Shown here piece by piece: positions 1 to 8,771 of a DNA stretch of 42,259 nucleotides (position 1 is its first letter; each line of letters begins with the position of its first letter). The stretch covers positions 1-42,259 of the forward strand of contig NGBS01000061.1 in the NCBI GenBank assembly GCA_002245135.1. Direction: 5' to 3'. The notes under the pieces are model-generated. The model was given only the letters and a program-made list of their open reading frames with translations, did no database searches and had not been told where the DNA came from. A program made the position numbers and the translations under genes. Source of the stretch: Proteromonas lacertae (lineage: Eukaryota; Sar; Bigyra; Opalinata; Proteromonadidae).

Positions 1-11
1 CCAATAAATCT

Positions 12-149
12 TTAAAAAACTCCTAATACACATGTTTTTATTAACATTATATTAGAATCATTATCTTCATCTAATGGTGTAGGTAATGCATTAACAACTT
101 CTTTCTCAGTTTCATTTGTGTTACATGCATCTGAATTACTTAGTGACAT
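12..149 (-). CDS. Short ORF or first exon of a gene running off the window
   Basis: The ATG at 147-149 opens a 45-codon frame, rich in Asn, Asp and Glu, that reaches a TAA at 12-14. Near its end the sequence reads TGT|GTATTAG, which matches the GTAT donor of this genome. This may therefore be the first exon of a longer gene whose remainder lies beyond the left edge. I recognise no domain. It is equally possible that it is not a gene. Confidence 0.3.
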   Translation of the reverse strand: MSLSNSDACNTNETEKEVVNALPTPLDEDNDSNIMLIKTCVLGVF

Positions 150-426
150 CTATTTTTTTAAAATACTCAAAATCTCAAAGAAAAGTATAAATAAAAAATA
201 ATAAGAAATAATTGTTAACAAAAACAAATAAATACTATTTGTTAATAACATACCCCAAAAAAGAAGAATTAATAATTCTATTAATATTTTAGTTTATATT
301 AATCATATCACTAAAATTTAATTCTTTAATATTATTTAGATAATTTTGTTGATAAGGATGTTAAGAATTGGATGTCTTTCTAAATGGAAGCTTCCTTCTT
401 TTGATTTTAACCATTCAATAAAATTA

Positions 427-1635
427 TTATAATTTGGAATACTCTCTTTCATCTCTTACATATATGCTTGGTTTATAATCATGTATCATTAAAGTATATC
501 TTATTTCATCACATTGCGGAACCAAAGCTTGATGACATAAATAACATTTTTCATTGCATTCTTTTGATACTGATTTATTAGAAGTGTCAGGTATTAAGCT
601 AACTTTATGATTAAAATATAGATAAAATCTACAATTATTGCATATATGTTTATCTAAAAAGTCATCATTATTGCTGAATGATTTAGATAAAAAAATAAAG
701 TCAATTGAATTTGACATAATAATACTCTTACAAAAAATATTAAAGGAAAATATAAACTGTATAATTAATATAATTATTATTAACATCAGATTCACTTCAG
801 ACTCTATCCATTCTCTAAAAGCCAAGCTTCTAATTAAATCTTCGCAAATATTATGATATATTGATTCTTTATTGCATCTTATTTTAAATCCAATAATTTC
901 ACTTATAATCTCTACTAATTGTGATATTTTAAACCATCTTTGTTGTATCATAAACATTCTCATAATGTTATTTGTATCATTACAAATATCTAAATATTTA
1001 GATAATCTTTTATTTCTAAATTCATCAAAACAATATTTATAATGTGGATCATGTTTATCGTTTAATTGATTGCTATCTAATTGATTCAATTTATTCTGTA
1101 TCCAAGAATACATTCTAACCCATTCATGCTGGTTTTTTGGCAATATATTATCAATATTATCTGTAAATGACTGAAATCTTCTTTTTAATTGTTCTTCTAG
1201 ATTTTGAGAGTTAGTATGTTTTATTCTATCTTCAAACCAATAACCATTTCTTATATAATTTCCCCATAATATTTTCATTATATACCCATTATATCTTTCA
1301 TAGCTATCATATGTATTGTTGAAAAATGGAACATAGTATGCTATGTAATCTAATTGGTTTAATAATTCTTTTAAATTCATTAAAAAGTATTTCTTTTTTG
1401 GTGAATTTCTATTCATTTCATCTTTATAATACCTTAGAAATGTTATTAAAGGATTAAAAATAACATCGCAAATTGATGTATCAATTTCATCTTCACAGAC
1501 ACTATCAATCCATTTGTATAAATTTAAATATAAATTAGATACTTGTTCTTCTGAAATATTACAAGATATATTTTTACTATTATTATCAATAGGTGTTATA
1601 TTATCATATTCATATTTTATTATCGATTTGTTCAT
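427..1635 (-). CDS. Hypothetical 402-aa protein with a C-terminal Cys-rich module
   Basis: This is an uninterrupted, intronless frame of 402 codons. The N-terminal two thirds are Asn-, Tyr- and Trp-rich and look like a folded helical domain of unknown family. Around residues 282-300 lies a strongly hydrophobic run (LMLIIIILII...) that could be a membrane segment. After it come paired cysteines (CNNC near residue 335, then C...CYLC near 365), a possible zinc site that echoes the CxxC modules of the neighbouring genes. The hydrophobic run can be parsed as a 28-nt intron with an atypical GTTAAT donor, but removing it destroys the downstream frame and its cysteines, so I keep the uninterrupted model. 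No function can be assigned. Confidence 0.6.
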   Translation of the reverse strand: MNKSIIKYEYDNITPIDNNSKNISCNISEEQVSNLYLNLYKWIDSVCEDEIDTSICDVIFNPLITFLRYYKDEMNRNSPKKKYFLMNLKELLNQLDYIAYYVPFFNNTYDSYERYNGYIMKILWGNYIRNGYWFEDRIKHTNSQNLEEQLKRRFQSFTDNIDNILPKNQHEWVRMYSWIQNKLNQLDSNQLNDKHDPHYKYCFDEFRNKRLSKYLDICNDTNNIMRMFMIQQRWFKISQLVEIISEIIGFKIRCNKESIYHNICEDLIRSLAFREWIESEVNLMLIIIILIIQFIFSFNIFCKSIIMSNSIDFIFLSKSFSNNDDFLDKHICNNCRFYLYFNHKVSLIPDTSNKSVSKECNEKCYLCHQALVPQCDEIRYTLMIHDYKPSIYVRDEREYSKL

Positions 1636-1727
1636 GGTATTAGATATAAGTATATTTAACCCAATTTTACAAGAAAAAATGAAATATAAATTGTTAAGAA
1701 AATTAAATAGATTTTATGTAATAACTG

Positions 1728-2494
1728 TTACGCATTTCCTTTAACAACTTTATTCTGATTTAAGTATCTATTATTTTTATCTTTTCTTCTGCATTCTATA
1801 CATTTTGAAAATAAATCATTTGTTTTGTTATAAATACCCATTTCTTCATATTTTCTTATCTCGCCACAGTAAGAACATCTATTCATTCCTTCTGGGAGTA
1901 TTTCAGCTAGTGATCTGCCATCAACTTTGTTTTTACCATACTTCTTATTATTGTTATATTTATTTGCTTTAGAAATTCTGCAAGTTGGACAAGTTGAGTA
2001 AGGTTTGTTTGATTTCATATTAATTCCCATAATGCTTATGTGATACATCATGTGACATGATGAACATGATACATATTTATTAGTATTGTTATTTCCAATG
2101 ATTATGCTATCATGTAATTGATTTGAAATATTATTATTATTTATTTAGCTCTTTTTTCCTTATAATAATTCATTCTGTTGCGATATTGACAAGCTTTACA
2201 TATATTACCATATTCACCATTTTTTCTAATAGCTATTTGATGTTCATTTATTATTTTATTGCAGCTTGCACATTTAATAAAATCTTTATTATTATGAGCA
2301 TTTGACTCCAACAATTTACAGGTTTTTTTATTCGATTTATTAACAACATTATATTGATAATCAAGACGAGCACACTCTTTGTTTATTTTTTTATCATTTT
2401 CAATGTCTCTATCAGTATCATCATCACTACTGCTATCACTATCATTTACATATTCTTTTAATAAATTATATAATTCACTAATTTTTCTTTTCAT
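1728..2494 (-). CDS. Zinc-module repeat protein, copy 1 (three CxxC...CxxC modules, two frames)
   Basis: The first part (ATG at 2494) has an acidic Ser/Asp run and one module of the form CASC...CKAC. It stops at 2141. Directly downstream in another frame lie two more modules: CSSC...CPTC, whose first cysteines come before any ATG in that frame, and CSYC...CIEC, ending at 1728. Modules of this type (CxxC, about 8-14 residues, 'EMG' or similar, then CxxCR) recur in the genes at 2627-3230 and 5892-6518. The second part has no start codon that keeps its first cysteine pair, and no GT donor fits between the parts. I therefore read one gene interrupted by a single frame change, either real or a sequence error. 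The fold is probably a small zinc ribbon or treble clef; the function is unknown. Confidence 0.5.
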
Positions 2495-2626
2495 AACTAT
2501 TATAATAATGTATTATGATATAAGAAATTTGGAAATAAAAATATTTCCATAAAATACAATTAAACGAATTAAATAATAGTATAACTTAATCATTATTTTT
2601 ATTACTTAGAAGATCATTTATTTCAT

Positions 2627-3230
2627 TTAAAAATCTACTACTAAATACAATAAATAATCATTATTTCTAGTTATTCTTGGTAAAGTTTTTGTTTTTTCAA
2701 TTACATTCATTTCATTTATAATATTTGTAACATATTTATAGCATTTAATGCAGATATTGCCATGAATATATTTTTGTTTACAATTATACATTTCATCACA
2801 GAACAAACATTTGCATTTAATGTATTCTTCTTTTTTATCTATCTTTCTTCCATTCTTTTTTGTTTATCTTAATGCTATTCTTTGATTTATCTCTACACTC
2901 TATGCAACATTGATTGACACTTCCTGTTACTTTATTTTTACCCATTTCATCAAATGGTTTTGATTTTTTGCATAAGACACATCTTGCATAACCTGTTTCT
3001 GTTTCATCTGTTTTACATTTAAAGTTAATATTAGATTTATCTCTACATTTAGGGCATATATGATAATATTTATTCCATCTGTTCTTACCCATTTCCCAAT
3101 ATTGGTATACTTCTTTGCATCTTGAACATTTGATGCTTTCATCAGCTTTTGTATAATATGGCACTTCTATACCATTGTATTTATTATTAATTGCAATTAT
3201 ATCATTATTATCATCATTTATAGAATTCAT
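2627..3230 (-). CDS. Zinc-module repeat protein, copy 2 (three modules, two frames)
   Basis: The ATG at 3230 opens a 131-codon frame with two clear modules: CSRC...CPKCRDKS near residues 35-64 and CVLC...CIECRDKS near 84-115. Both contain the phrase EMGKN between the cysteine pairs. After the stop at 2835 a third module (CLFC...CIKC) continues in an adjacent frame to a TAA at 2627-2629, with no separate start codon. The arrangement matches the copy at 1728-2494: three modules with one apparent frame change. The gene has no intron. The modules resemble the small C4 zinc ribbons that are often amplified in AT-rich microbial eukaryotes. Nucleic-acid or protein binding is a guess from the fold type only. 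Confidence 0.55.
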
Positions 3231-3402
3231 TAATATATATTAATAATACACTTAGAAAATAAAAACTAAATCATAAAGATATCTAGTATAACATATATAT
3301 AAATACGTACTACTCATTGATTATTGGATGTTTGCATTATAGATTTAAAAATATAAATAATAAATCATTTATATTTTTCTCGATATAGTATAATCAATCT
3401 AT

Positions 3403-4128
3403 ATGCCTGACACAATAACACATATTTTAAGACCGAGTGGTTTAAATAGAAAATGGGTGATAAAAGGTGTAATAAAAAACATTATAGAAGATGAAGATGA
3501 TGATAAATATATCATTTCTATTAGAATTGATAAAGACTTTAGACTTATTTATTGGAATTTGTCTGAGTATGTTGAACTTAAAAGAAACCAATATGTTAAA
3601 GAATTAGAAGATACTGAAGATTATCATGGAAATTATTTTGTAAGAGATATTGTTAGTGACTGGTTTAAAGGTCAAGGTAAAAGTGTCCCATCAACAATCA
3701 AAATAAAATATGGATTTGATTCTTTTATATTGTGGAAAGATCAGTTATCTTTTCATGATATTAAAGGTGAGATGAGTATTTATGATAGAATTTGTTATGA
3801 ACTAATTGATACATATTTAGAAGTAAAACATAATGAAGCTAAAGATATAGCATATGTATATGTAAAACACAAATTATTAGAAGATGGTTTTTCTGTTTAT
3901 GATGATGATAAATATTTACTTGAAGATTTAAAATATTATCCTAAAGATACTGAAGAATTAATTGAAGAGTCATGTATAAAATGTAGAAGAAACATGAAAG
4001 GTGATGAATCTTATTCACCACAGTATGGTCCTGTCAGATATGGTAAAGGTTCATTAAATAAAAGATATAAGAGAAAATTTGATTTGAAAAAGTTATCAAA
4101 ATTAATAAAAAGTTTAAAAAGATCATGA
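3403..4128 (+). CDS. Hypothetical acidic 241-aa protein
   Basis: This intronless frame starts at ATG 3403 and is the only plus-strand gene in the first 8 kb. The protein mixes beta-rich hydrophobic stretches (KYIISIRID, RLIYWNL) with Asp/Glu/Lys-rich segments. It has a lone CIKC pair near residue 200 and a very basic C-terminus. A homopolymer A run lies just before the stop. One base fewer there would extend the protein by about 17 acidic residues, so the true C-terminus is uncertain. I recognise no family. Confidence 0.55.
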   Translation: MPDTITHILRPSGLNRKWVIKGVIKNIIEDEDDDKYIISIRIDKDFRLIYWNLSEYVELKRNQYVKELEDTEDYHGNYFVRDIVSDWFKGQGKSVPSTIKIKYGFDSFILWKDQLSFHDIKGEMSIYDRICYELIDTYLEVKHNEAKDIAYVYVKHKLLEDGFSVYDDDKYLLEDLKYYPKDTEELIEESCIKCRRNMKGDESYSPQYGPVRYGKGSLNKRYKRKFDLKKLSKLIKSLKRS

Positions 4129-4311
4129 AAATGATGATATTTTATTTCAATTAGATGATTGGGAATTTGATTAAAACTATATATGGTATTATGATTTAAA
4201 TAAATATAAACTAACTTTAATAATATACTAAAAATATTCATTTTGGGAGTTAATGTTACGACTAACACAATATAATAATATCAGAATGAGACTAATTAAT
4301 TGAGACATTAA

Positions 4312-4666
4312 TTAATGATATAATCCGTAGATTACTTTGTCTAAGTCCAATCCAAATTTTTCTTTTATTTCTTTTTTGCTTTTATATCATGCTTTGTAAT
4401 GTACCTATCCATTAGTTCATCAAATTCTTCTGGATCCTCGCTGTAAATGAATCCTTCATCTAATCCGTTCCTAGCTCGTATATTATGTCTTCTTCTTTTT
4501 TCTCTCAATTTTCATCTTTAACATGTTTTAGCATTTCATTATATCTCAATTGATCAGCTAAAGATTCAGATTGCGGTTGTTGCTCGTTTGACTGAGAAAA
4601 TATTTTTCTTTTTAGTGATTCAAATATTGTGTATAACCATGATAAAAACTTATATGAACTCTGCAT
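4312..4666 (-). pseudogene. Interrupted small gene of about 120 codons, unknown function
   Basis: The ATG at 4664-4666 opens a frame that begins MQSSYKFLSWLYT and stops after 54 codons. Coding-like sequence rich in Lys, Arg, Glu and Asp then continues in shifted frames down to a TAA at 4312-4314, with about two interruptions. No intron of the local GTAT...TAG type explains them. It is either a decaying gene or an intact one hit by the homopolymer errors seen elsewhere in this window. I recognise no family. Confidence 0.35.
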
Positions 4667-4803
4667 TTTATAAACAAAAAAATAAAAATAACTAAAGAAA
4701 ACATGGAATAATACTTTTTGTATATTATACAGATGATTTTACCCAATAGTATAATACATTATATAGAATCAATAAACTTAAAATTATAATTACATGCGTA
4801 TTG

Positions 4804-5697
4804 TTACCATATATCACTTAAATTTAACATATCATTACATAGAATTGGACTAAATTCAATATTATTTGAATCATCATATGAGTTTGAATAAATTTCACAT
4901 CCTCTGTATTGATTAAGGTGTTGCTGCAATGTCTCTATTTTATCTTTTATATTCTCTATATTAGTTTCGTTTTCATTAACAATTAGATTATTCTTTGTAT
5001 CTTCAATATTTGTTTTATGAAATGTATTTATAGGCAATACAGGTGGCTGATTAATTAAATCATCAATATTAATATTTTCTTGGCTTTTTGATTCAATTTG
5101 GTCTATCTGAAGATAGTCTTTTTGTTGCGCAGAATCTATTTCATTTGATATATTCTTAGAAGAATCATTTATGTTTTTTCTTTTAGTGTTTCTCTTTCTC
5201 TTGATGGAGTTATCATTATTAGAATTTCTTTTTCTTTTAATGTTAAATAATATTTTTGAATCAATATTAATATTATTGCCTACGCTAACAGGCGGTATAT
5301 TTAATGCATCATCAATTTCCTCAAAAATAATATTATTTATATAACTATTATTATTCACTAAAGATGTAAAGAAATTATTAAGAGCATTAATATATCTTGA
5401 AATGGCATATTCGCTATATACTGATGAATCATTCTTATTGTAACAATTATTTATCTTTTCTTCTATAAATTTATAAACATTATCAGATAATATTAACAAT
5501 TTCTTCCATTGAGTTACATTAACATTATTGTATAAAGTATCATCTTTTTCTTTGGAATAGCAACTTCTTTTGGTGTTTATGACATCTCCATCTTCTTTAC
5601 ATAATGCATTATCATGCTTGTTTGTTGAAGCAATAGAATGAAGAATATTTGATTCATCATTGCTACTAATGTTATTATAATTTGGTTCTGAATTCAT
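4804..5697 (-). CDS. Hypothetical Asn-rich protein with nuclear-localisation-like basic clusters
   Basis: This is an intronless 297-codon frame. The N-terminus is low-complexity. A helical block lies around residues 62-130 (WKKLLILSDNVYKFIEEK and following). Residues about 150-175 hold repeated basic clusters (KRKRNS, KRKRNTKRK) typical of nuclear localisation signals. A possible short coiled coil lies near 245-262. The C-terminus alternates hydrophobic and acidic residues and ends LNLSDIW, as activation or short linear interaction motifs often do. A nuclear role is inferred only from the basic clusters. No DNA-binding domain is visible. Confidence 0.6.
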   Translation of the reverse strand: MNSEPNYNNISSNDESNILHSIASTNKHDNALCKEDGDVINTKRSCYSKEKDDTLYNNVNVTQWKKLLILSDNVYKFIEEKINNCYNKNDSSVYSEYAISRYINALNNFFTSLVNNNSYINNIIFEEIDDALNIPPVSVGNNINIDSKILFNIKRKRNSNNDNSIKRKRNTKRKNINDSSKNISNEIDSAQQKDYLQIDQIESKSQENINIDDLINQPPVLPINTFHKTNIEDTKNNLIVNENETNIENIKDKIETLQQHLNQYRGCEIYSNSYDDSNNIEFSPILCNDMLNLSDIW

Positions 5698-5891
5698 GTT
5701 ATAAATAATAAATAGTTTGTAAGAAAAAGACTAGTGAAATTAATATGAAAATATAAAAGAAACTAATAAAATGAATAAATGAAAACCAATGTTTTTATAT
5801 AAGTGTTATATAGCTTTTTTATTTAGTTTATGCAAATAATGTCTTACACATTTATGACACTTATTATTATACTGCATCTTTGCTTTGTGTT

Positions 5892-6518
5892 TTATTTTCT
5901 GCAAATATAACATCTCTGTTCATCATCACTTAATTCTTCATTAGAATATCTCTTTCTATTATATAAATAATTTTGTTGAAATTTAAAACACATTTTACAT
6001 AAATCTTTTATAACAAATGCATTATATTTATCATTATAACATCCATCACAGTTAAAACATCTAAATTTATCATCAATAGCTGCATCTTCCATATTAATAT
6101 CAGATAATTCATTTTCTATAATATTATTAGAAGCTTTTTCTCTTTTATATTTTCTGCAAGTACTACACATTTTATATTCTTTACCTTTTTCATTCTTAAA
6201 ATCATCTATTGGTTTATTTTTATTACATCTTGAGCATATTTTAGGTCTGCTAACTAAATTATAAGGAATTGTATTTGAATCATTTTCATCATTTATATCT
6301 TTTATATCAGTATCAGATATTTCATTTTTTATTTTTCTATAATTAGAAACACTTATTCTTTTTTCTTCTCTGCATTTGCTACACATTTGACATTGTTTAC
6401 CTTTGTCATTCATAAAATCATTTATTGGATAATATTGATTACATTTTCGACATTTATTATCTCTTCTTTCTAAATCAAATGGATTTGTATTTGAGTCATT
6501 TTCAAGAATTGGATTCAT
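5892..6518 (-). CDS. Zinc-module repeat protein, copy 3 (four Cys clusters, intact frame)
   Basis: This intact 208-codon intronless frame is the best-preserved member of the local family. Module 1 (CRKC...CSKCREEKR, about residues 23-55) and module 2 (CSRC...CSTCRKYKR, about 93-125) share the pattern CxxCN...P.(N/D)DF.N.KGK...MCS.CR. They are joined by acidic linkers that also resemble each other (DENDSNTIPYNL against ENDSNTNPFDL), so an internal duplication is clear. A third, diverged cluster (CFNCDGC...CKMC) lies near 154-180, and the C-terminus ends CYICRK. Zinc binding is a safe inference from the cysteine spacing. The partner and role are unknown. Confidence 0.65.
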   Translation of the reverse strand: MNPILENDSNTNPFDLERRDNKCRKCNQYYPINDFMNDKGKQCQMCSKCREEKRISVSNYRKIKNEISDTDIKDINDENDSNTIPYNLVSRPKICSRCNKNKPIDDFKNEKGKEYKMCSTCRKYKREKASNNIIENELSDINMEDAAIDDKFRCFNCDGCYNDKYNAFVIKDLCKMCFKFQQNYLYNRKRYSNEELSDDEQRCYICRK

Positions 6519-6607
6519 TCTTTTATTTTAATAATCAAAAAATACAAGAAAAAAGAAAATGAAAATCTTATCGAAAAATTCAATTATAAAATAAAGACAA
6601 AACAAAG

Positions 6608-6925
6608 TTCTCACTGATTATTCAATTTTTCTATTTCATCAATATATTAAATCTTCTTCTTTTAACTTGATATTATCAATAATAGAATCTTATACATAGA
6701 CAAATATAATAGATCAAAAATAATAAAGATTATATATATACAGATCATACTATGATAGATGAATTTTCTCACTGATTATTCAATTTTTCTATTTCATCAA
6801 TATATTAAATCTTCTTCTTTTAACTTGATATTATCAATAATAGAATCTTATACATAGACAAATATAATAGATCAAAAATAATAAAGATTATATATATACA
6901 GATCATACTATGAGAGATGAATTTT
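6608..6925. repeat. 158-bp direct tandem duplication
   Basis: The segment that begins ttctcactgattattc at 6608 is repeated in direct orientation at 6766, a period of 158 bp. The two copies differ at one position that I can see, in tatgatagatg against tatgagagatg. The duplication therefore looks recent. It lies in a gap between two convergently arranged 3' and 5' gene ends and carries no ORF or RNA motif that I can recognise. Confidence 0.9.
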
Positions 6926-6970
6926 CAATATAAAACAATTTCAAATTATAGTAAGTATTGATAATAAAAG

Positions 6971-7624
6971 TTAATTATTTTTTATCTGTAATACCTTCTT
7001 AGTGATATTCTTCAACAGTTTTGTATCTAAGTTATGATGCTTAAACAACTTATCTTCCAACTCCTTCTTCTTAAAAACTGTATCATAATACCTTTGAAGA
7101 TCCAAAGCTAAATTTACGTCAGCTGCTGCTTTGAACGATAACTCTTCTCTGGCAGCCTTTGCTCTCTTTCTTCCGTTTCTAATTCTATTACCAACTAAAC
7201 TCTCGTTTCTCAGCTTCTTTATCTCCTCATAAGTTAAAGTGTCCTGTGGTGGAGGAGGCTCTTGAACAGTAAAGTTGATTAAACGCCTAACATTCGATTC
7301 TGTATCAGGTGGAGTTGTTGGTGAGTATAATGGTGATTCATCTTTTGGTGGCTCACCATTGGGTGATTCAATCTTAATAGATAAACCATAAGGGTTGAAG
7401 GGATTGAATGGACGACCTGTGACTGGTATACCTATGAATTATAATATAATATAAGTTATACTATATTTTGGTCTTTTGATACCAGCAGCCTTATCTTCTA
7501 AATAAATTGTCTTACAAATTTTTCTGATTTTAGGATTAGAGATACTATCAATATCTCTCTCATAATCACTATCTGTATCACTATCACTATCAGATACGTA
7601 AACAATTTGATGTAAGTGAGACAT
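6971..7624 (-). CDS. Hypothetical 207-aa protein, two exons
   Basis: Exon 1 is 7462-7624 and exon 2 is 6971-7431. The 30-nt intron 7432-7461 has GTATAA at its donor and CATAG at its acceptor, and splicing keeps the frame to a TAA at 6971-6973. The N-terminus carries an acidic SDSDSDTDSD run. The middle is Pro/Ser-rich with proline-directed sites (ESPLYSPTTPP) and an NPFNPYG stretch. The last 90 residues are basic and helical (KKLRNESL, RNGRKRAKAARE, KKKELEDKLF), possibly a coiled coil or nucleic-acid-binding helix. Base composition here is less AT-rich than in the genes to the left, like the conserved genes to the right. I recognise no family. Confidence 0.65.
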
Positions 7625-8192
7625 GTTAATAAAGCAAAAAATATTTTATGCTGAAAAGTTCAGGAAAATGTCGAATGAATTCAAGATGCAATTTTTATAT
7701 TGTTAAAATAAAATTGATTTATTTGATGATTTATCATTCATTTGATAAATTCTTGATGTTTTTGATGATTTATGCATCAAATATTATAAAAAAATAATTA
7801 CATAATAATGATTAAATAGATCTAACTAGGGTTAGGGTTAGTGACTTATAGATGTAGTGAGCTGTTCTACTACGGGGCTTTGCTACTGTAGAGAAAAACT
7901 ATAGATTTGTACAGCTATACTGATTATGATGTAGAACTTTTCCGCAAAATTATTCAACAGAACTGGATATTTTGGGTATAGGAACACTAAATATCCTGTT
8001 TATTCATATCCTCTATAATATATATTTATTTCTTTTATTCATAACACATCAATTGATAGATACTAGTTTTTAGTATAAAAAGAACTAGGAATTGTAGTAT
8101 AATTCTTATTTGTTTTGGTTATACAAAACAAATCAAAGAATTTGTTCAGTAACATTTAAATTAAAATTTAGAATATATTTTTATAAAGAATT
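7625..8192. other. Gene-free stretch with a telomere-like tract and a less AT-rich patch
   Basis: No coding frame is supported in this interval. It holds two and a half units of the TTAGGG type at 7827-7841 (TAGGGTTAGGGTTAG). Next to it, at about 7840-8000, is a patch that is less AT-rich than its surroundings and has small inverted repeats: gtagt/actac near 7855-7875, and ggatatt/aatatcc near 7967-7998. A perfect hairpin follows at 8108-8133. The patch could be a non-coding RNA or simply regulatory DNA. I could not match it to a known RNA family. Confidence 0.4.
8108..8133 (+). promoter_or_regulatory. Perfect 10-bp hairpin upstream of the 8193 gene
   Basis: ATTTGTTTTG at 8108-8117 pairs perfectly with CAAAACAAAT at 8124-8133 across a 6-nt loop. 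It ends 59 bases before the ATG at 8193, so it probably falls in the 5' untranslated region or promoter. Its function is unknown. Confidence 0.35.
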
Positions 8193-8671
8193 ATGGATGG
8201 TATTAAAAATTGTCATTTTATTGTTATAGATGGTGTTGTAGCTATTATTATAACTCTTGCTGCATTTATCGTCGTTTTGTTTGTCCTAGGGGCAATGTAT
8301 TACACTCATAGGTGGTTTGTTGAGAGAAGAGAAGCTAGAGAAAGAGCTATAAGGAATCAAGAAATTATAAGATTTGTTGAGAGAAATAAGAATGAAAATC
8401 ACAATTTATATACACCTCCCACAAGAAGAAGAAGATATTCTCAACCTTATAATTCTGGTTCAATAAAATATGGATATGATGTAACGCATAGAACTAGTAT
8501 ATTATTTAATGAAACTCCATTCATATCTTTTTATTTATTTTTCATTAATTTAATAATTAATTTCTTAATTCTGTATAAGGTATTGATATTAATATACCAA
8601 TGGATGGCTTGATATTAACTCCCAAAAGTGCAAGAGATAATCCATGGAATGATGGAGATGCATATAATTAA
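8193..8671 (+). CDS. Small single-pass membrane protein, about 131 aa
   Basis: The start is the ATG at 8193. Residues about 12-36 form one strongly hydrophobic segment (VVAIIITLAAFIVVLFVLGAMYY), followed at once by a basic, helical region (RREARERAIRNQE), as expected for a type III or signal-anchor protein with a cytosolic tail. I propose an 83-nt intron at 8497-8579 (GTATAT...TATAAG). Splicing there replaces a run of hydrophobic, AT-driven translation with a normal C-terminus that ends DNPWNDGDAYN at a TAA (8669-8671). This intron is longer than the others and ends AAG rather than TAG, so the splice is less certain. Without it the frame stops at 8612. No family is recognised. Confidence 0.5.
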
Positions 8672-8771
8672 GAGTGTTGTCCTTTTAGTTTAATGAAAGA
8701 TACATGTAAATTAGATATTTATTAATTTTTCAAATTAAAAACAATAAAAATTATGATTTTTATTTCTTATT

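Noticed and set aside
2130-2850. Programmed frameshifting in the zinc-module genes
   Set aside because: The two genes would need shifts in different directions at unrelated sequences. Indel errors or decay explain them more simply.
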